Below, one piece after another: positions 60,433 to 64,000 of a DNA stretch of 64,000 nucleotides. A program made the translations under genes and the position numbers. The notes below the pieces were generated by a model. The model was not told the origin of the DNA. It saw only the letters and a program-made list of their open reading frames with translations, and searched no databases. The first letter of the stretch is position 1; each line of letters opens with the position of its first letter. The stretch comes from Nitrospirales bacterium (GTDB taxonomy: Bacteria > Nitrospirota > Nitrospiria > Nitrospirales > UBA8639): positions 120,289 to 184,288 of the forward strand of contig BQIV01000004.1 in assembly GCA_021604005.1 (NCBI GenBank), in the 5' to 3' direction.

Positions 60433-62415
60433 ATGGGTCACCTATCAGGTCGTATGACCCGTAATGGTAAAAAGGTGATGGCCGGTACGGCCTTGTTTGC
60501 GATGGTGGGGCTCTTGCTGCTTCCCATCTTCATGGCGCTTCCCGCACTAGCAGGCGGTGGTGGCGGTGGAGCGGCTGGTGGGCCACCTCCTGATGTCGTG
60601 GCTGCTCAAAAAGAAGCTGGAGAGGGAGAAGGAGAGGAGGAGGAAAAGATTGAGACGGGCCGTGATGTTTATTATAAGATTGAAGGTCCAGCCATAGGGA
60701 TGCCTGCTCCTGTGACCGAGGATAACGAGTCTTTTTATCCTCGATATAACTTTGAGAGCCGTGTGTTGCTTTGGGTTGCAAATCAGCAGCATCTGTATTA
60801 CGGAAGTTTTGTGCTTGCCGTTCCGATTTTTTGCATGTGTATTGAGTTTGCCGGGATGGTGAGTAAAGACAAGGCCATGGCACAGAAGTATGATAAGTTG
60901 GCCTATGACTTTATCAAGATAAGCTTGACGGCTTACTCCTTGACCGCCATTCTTGGTGGTATCCTGATTTTTACATTCCTGACGTTGTATCCGGCTTTCT
61001 TTGGGTATCTTTCCAGCATTTTCCGTCCAGTCATGCACATCTATGCGCTTTTGTTCGTAGCTGAAAGCGCAACGTTATATATTTATTACTATGGCTGGAA
61101 TCAGATGAAGGAAGGGGTGATGAAGTGGATTCATCTGAGCATGAGTGTAATCCTTAACGTCATTGGGACAGTTCTTATGTTTCTGGCTAACTCATGGATT
61201 GCATTCATGATGTCTCCAGCTGGCGTCGATGAGCAAGGCCGTTACCTCGGTAATATCTGGCATGTGCTTCATACGGCATTGTGGAATCCACTCAATGTTC
61301 ACCGAATTCTCGGGAACATGGCGTTTGGTGGTGGTGTTGTTGCCGCTTATGCTGCATACAGATTCCTTTCAGCCAAAACAGATGAAGATCGGGCTCACTA
61401 TGATTGGATGGGATATATCGCCATGAGCCTTGGAGTGGCATTCCTCATTCCACTTCCGTTTGCAGGTTACTGGCTCATGCGTGAAGTGTATGCCTATCGG
61501 CAGCAGATGGGTATTACGCTCATGGGAGGTCTTTTGGCTTGGTTGTTTATCATTCAAGCTACCATGATTGGAATTCTTTTCCTGACGACGAATTACTATC
61601 TGTGGCAAGCACTAGGTCGAATGACTGGTGGAGAGCGTTTCCAGCGTTACATTAAATATCTGGTGTTCATTCTTGTCGTTGGATTGCTTGTCTTTATTAC
61701 GCCACACACAATTGTGATGACGCCTGCAGAATTGAAGGCTATGGGTGGTCAACAACATCCTGTGCTTGGGAACTACGGCGTCATGTCAGCGAAGAATGGT
61801 GGTATTAATGCGATTATCATGACCACTATTCTGAGCTTTATCTGGTATCAAAGAGGAAATAAAATTCCCACCGTTAGCTGGTCGAAGTTTGGGAACATAT
61901 TTATGGGGTGCTTCTTCCTGATAGGGCAGCTTAATAATATATGGCTTGCCTGTTATGGTTACTTCATCCCGGCCAATGTGCGTATCGGGTTGTCTGTTCC
62001 TCAAGTCGCCGGTACGCTTTCATGTCTCTTCTTGATGACGCCATTGAATTTGGCGATGCTGAAAGGCGCGAAGGAGTTAGGTCCAATTAAATGGGGAACT
62101 ATTCAGCCTCGGTCGCAGTATGCATTGATTATGTTAGCAACAGCATTTACATGGATGATGGGTCTCATGGGGTATATCCGGTCATCTGTAAGACTGTTCT
62201 GGCATGTGAATGAGGTCATGCGTGACAATTCTCCATGGGCCTACACGCATACGATTGGTTTTGCTGCAAACGTGATTTCGTTCAATGTGTTGTTCTTTTG
62301 GATCACGATTATGTTTGTCTTTTGGTTGGGGGCGCTTGGTATGAAGGCTACGCCTGTTCCGGTAAAAGAACCGGTGTCAGGGACGCCTGCGCCACAACCA
62401 GCAGCAGGAAGCTAA
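60433..62415 (+). CDS. Cytochrome bd-like oxidase protein, paralogue 2
   Basis: A 660-residue protein starting at an ATG with AAGGAGG 6 nt upstream; a TTG at 60406 is rejected. After an N-terminal hydrophobic segment and a Gly- and Glu-rich linker (AGGGGGGAAGG, EGEGEEEEKIE), it follows paralogue 1 through about 14 helices. Matching candidate ligands are H120 in NQQHLYYG, H277 and H280 in WHVLH, the NVHR histidine, H425 in ITPHTIVMTP, and WHVN near the end. The two proteins are clearly homologous across their whole length. This copy has the stronger promoter and is followed by a cytochrome c gene. Confidence 0.87.
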   Translation: MGHLSGRMTRNGKKVMAGTALFAMVGLLLLPIFMALPALAGGGGGGAAGGPPPDVVAAQKEAGEGEGEEEEKIETGRDVYYKIEGPAIGMPAPVTEDNESFYPRYNFESRVLLWVANQQHLYYGSFVLAVPIFCMCIEFAGMVSKDKAMAQKYDKLAYDFIKISLTAYSLTAILGGILIFTFLTLYPAFFGYLSSIFRPVMHIYALLFVAESATLYIYYYGWNQMKEGVMKWIHLSMSVILNVIGTVLMFLANSWIAFMMSPAGVDEQGRYLGNIWHVLHTALWNPLNVHRILGNMAFGGGVVAAYAAYRFLSAKTDEDRAHYDWMGYIAMSLGVAFLIPLPFAGYWLMREVYAYRQQMGITLMGGLLAWLFIIQATMIGILFLTTNYYLWQALGRMTGGERFQRYIKYLVFILVVGLLVFITPHTIVMTPAELKAMGGQQHPVLGNYGVMSAKNGGINAIIMTTILSFIWYQRGNKIPTVSWSKFGNIFMGCFFLIGQLNNIWLACYGYFIPANVRIGLSVPQVAGTLSCLFLMTPLNLAMLKGAKELGPIKWGTIQPRSQYALIMLATAFTWMMGLMGYIRSSVRLFWHVNEVMRDNSPWAYTHTIGFAANVISFNVLFFWITIMFVFWLGALGMKATPVPVKEPVSGTPAPQPAAGS

Positions 62416-62442
62416 GAAGTTAATTTCAATGAATCCATTTCG

Positions 62443-62470
62443 CCGCCCAGGGTTTACTCCTGGGCGGTTT
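62443..62470 (+). terminator. Hairpin with short T run between the oxidase and cytochrome genes
   Basis: CCGCCCAGG at 62443-62451 pairs perfectly with CCTGGGCGG at 62459-62467 around a 7-base loop, followed by TTTCC. The short T run suggests partial termination or transcript stabilisation rather than a full stop, since the cytochrome gene follows within 24 bases. Confidence 0.7.
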
Positions 62471-62490
62471 CCTGATGGAGGGTAACTAAG

Positions 62491-63807
62491 GTGTTAGAAC
62501 TTATTGGTGCTGGATTCTCTCTCGGATGGCCGATCTTGGCATTCCTTGTATGCTTGATCATTTATTTTCAAGCATCAGTCTCTGATCCTGTACAGAAGAA
62601 AAATGTCACGTTTAAAACTATCATTGGCATTTTTTGTGCCCTGTTGGCTTGTATGGCCATTGCGAATTACACAAAGAATTTTAATGACGACCCAGGTGTG
62701 TTGCCTGTTTCATTAGTGCTTATCACGGCTGTTACCTTTGTGATGAGTTTGTACTTTGCCAACATTGGGGCATTAATGAAGATTGGTGGATTTATGTTTT
62801 TTGTTGCTGCGGCGTTATCTGGTTATGGAAATTGGCTTCCACAAGTGGAGGGTGGGTTTCCTCCACCAGTTGTAAAGCTTGATTTCCAAAGCATGTCAGC
62901 ACAACAGCTTGCGGACGAGGGTGAGAAAATTATTTTCGGCGGTTTAGGGCAAAGCAAAGTGCAGGGGGCAATTGGAAAGGGGCAGTGTCCTCTTTGTCAT
63001 GGATTTCAAAAAGGGTTCTTAAGTGAACGAGCACCTAATTTATTTGATGTTCCTAATAGAGCGAAGACTCGACTTGAAGAACCAAATTATCATATGAATG
63101 AACCGGCCGCACGTCCTTCTGTGCAGAAGGAAGCATTTGAAGGTTCAGGTACAGCAACCACTGCGCTTGAATATATTGCCGAATCTCATGCATGCCCTAA
63201 TTGCTATGTTGTACCTGGCTTTGGTGTGAAGGGATCAAATGATACGGAAAGCCCTATGCCTATCATCCATAAGGCCCCGATTTCTCTTGCAATGGGAGAG
63301 TTGGCGGCTGTCGATACCTGGATGTATGTCCGGGAAGGACTGGAGCCCCCCGCATATGATGAAATCATTGCTGCTTATGAAAAGTTCATTCCTGAAGGCG
63401 ATCGGATTACCGCCACAGATGATGAGGAAGATGCAGGAGCCGCCGCAGGGGGCGTCTTGGCGACGGGCGAAGAGCCGGTCAACGAGATTTTCATGAAAGG
63501 CGGATGTGTTGCCTGTCATATTATTCCCGGTATCGAGGGTGCCACTGGGAAAGTTGGTCCAGTCTTAATGGAAGGGACGAATGCTCCTAATAGAATAAAA
63601 GATCCTGGCTATAAAGGTAATGCCACTTCTACAAAAGAGTATATTACTGAATCAATTCTTAACCCAAGCGCTTATGTCGTCACAGACTATCCTGACAATC
63701 AAATGCCAAAAGATTTTGGGAAAAAATTAAGTGCTGGAGCTGTGAATAAAGTTGTCAATTATCTTTCCCAACTTAAAGAGGGGCAAGATCCACCGCCAGT
63801 TGAGTAG
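62491..63807 (+). CDS. Membrane-anchored diheme cytochrome c
   Basis: A 438-residue protein starting at a GTG with GGAGGG 9 nt upstream. Three or four N-terminal helices (first 115 residues) anchor a periplasmic part with two heme c sites, CPLCH at 166-170 and CVACH at 339-343. A third Cys-x2-Cys at 235-239 reads CPNCY, with tyrosine replacing the histidine, so it should not bind heme in the normal way. Axial methionines are available in MPIIHK and NQMPKDFGKK. As the gene next to the second bd-like oxidase, it is its probable electron donor or subunit. Confidence 0.87.
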   Translation: MLELIGAGFSLGWPILAFLVCLIIYFQASVSDPVQKKNVTFKTIIGIFCALLACMAIANYTKNFNDDPGVLPVSLVLITAVTFVMSLYFANIGALMKIGGFMFFVAAALSGYGNWLPQVEGGFPPPVVKLDFQSMSAQQLADEGEKIIFGGLGQSKVQGAIGKGQCPLCHGFQKGFLSERAPNLFDVPNRAKTRLEEPNYHMNEPAARPSVQKEAFEGSGTATTALEYIAESHACPNCYVVPGFGVKGSNDTESPMPIIHKAPISLAMGELAAVDTWMYVREGLEPPAYDEIIAAYEKFIPEGDRITATDDEEDAGAAAGGVLATGEEPVNEIFMKGGCVACHIIPGIEGATGKVGPVLMEGTNAPNRIKDPGYKGNATSTKEYITESILNPSAYVVTDYPDNQMPKDFGKKLSAGAVNKVVNYLSQLKEGQDPPPVE

Positions 63808-63859
63808 TTGAATTGGCACTATTGGATACCCTCAATATTAAATGTAAGGAGTAAGAGGA

Positions 63860-64000
63860 ATGACCTGGCTAAAACTGGTAGAAGGCTACATGCCGATGCA
63901 AATGATCAGCGAGCTGGCGATTTGCATTCTGATCATGGCTGGGATCAACTTCACGCTGAAGAAGGCGGGAGTTGGAATCCCGAAGTTCTGGGCTGGAGTG
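63860..64000 (+). CDS. 5' end of a membrane protein gene cut by the window edge
   Basis: An ATG preceded by AAGGAGTAAGAGGA opens a frame that runs off the window after 47 codons. The product starts MTWLKLVEGYMPMQMISELA and contains a hydrophobic helix (ISELAICILIMAGINFTL). It follows the cytochrome c gene by 52 bases and should belong to the same respiratory module. The family cannot be told from this fragment. Confidence 0.7.
   Translation, partial: MTWLKLVEGYMPMQMISELAICILIMAGINFTLKKAGVGIPKFWAGV

Noticed and set aside
1..64000. tRNA or rRNA genes and insertion sequences
   Set aside because: Reading for conserved rRNA stretches, cloverleaf arms and transposase genes gave no convincing hit; a tRNAscan or Infernal run would be decisive.

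Overview
The window looks like chromosomal DNA of a Gram-negative, aerobic or microaerobic chemotrophic bacterium. It encodes several outer-membrane beta-barrels and many lipoproteins, and has roughly balanced GC. The best guess is the Nitrospirota, Nitrospira-like: it has two large cytochrome bd-like oxidase proteins without a CydB, a membrane-anchored multiheme-type cytochrome c, PCP_red-domain and DUF420 proteins, and numerous cupredoxin-like proteins. This placement is inference from gene content; no rRNA or marker gene lies in the window.

Layout. 0-10 kb holds housekeeping and accessory genes: a parvulin, a VapBC toxin-antitoxin pair, a TSUP exporter, an inositol-monophosphatase-like enzyme, a DegT-type aminotransferase, an OprB-type porin, a DUF2254 membrane protein and QueF. 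10.4-16.4 kb is a directional cluster that reads as a phosphonate-to-lipid pathway: a split ThDP-dependent phosphonopyruvate (or sulfopyruvate) decarboxylase, a 2-aminoethylphosphonate-type transaminase, a CTP-type nucleotidyltransferase, a CDP-alcohol phosphotransferase fused to a degenerate nucleotidyltransferase, and a flippase-like membrane protein. PEP mutase is not in the window. 16.5-37.6 kb carries a beta-barrel, an orphan SWIM/SNF2 helicase, a polyprenyl diphosphate synthase, gltBD, a DUF692 (MNIO) enzyme, and small redox and secreted proteins, including a cupredoxin with a Cys-x2-His-x2-His site.

37.8-50.9 kb is an extracytoplasmic copper region. It contains a 1712-residue multicopper-oxidase-like protein with a LysM domain inserted in it, three paralogous secreted proteins with a conserved Cys-x2-His-x2-Met site and a C-terminal carboxypeptidase-regulatory-like domain, a LolA-like protein, a HEAT-repeat protein and a thioredoxin-like lipoprotein. 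51.4-64 kb is a respiratory region. It has a methyltransferase, DUF420, a tandem PCP_red protein, and a bd-like oxidase with an upstream membrane partner. Next come DUF3047 and two FGE-fold proteins lacking the catalytic cysteines. A near-consensus promoter then leads to two 37-residue membrane proteins, a second bd-like oxidase, a diheme membrane cytochrome c, and the start of another gene cut by the window edge.

Together the right half suggests an envelope electron-transfer system in which copper proteins and cytochromes feed unusual bd-like oxidases. The most noteworthy points are the LysM-containing giant multicopper protein, the paired bd-like modules with unannotated miniproteins, the candidate phosphonolipid pathway, 7-bp tandem repeats in several spacers, and a shared promoter-like element upstream of three unrelated genes.
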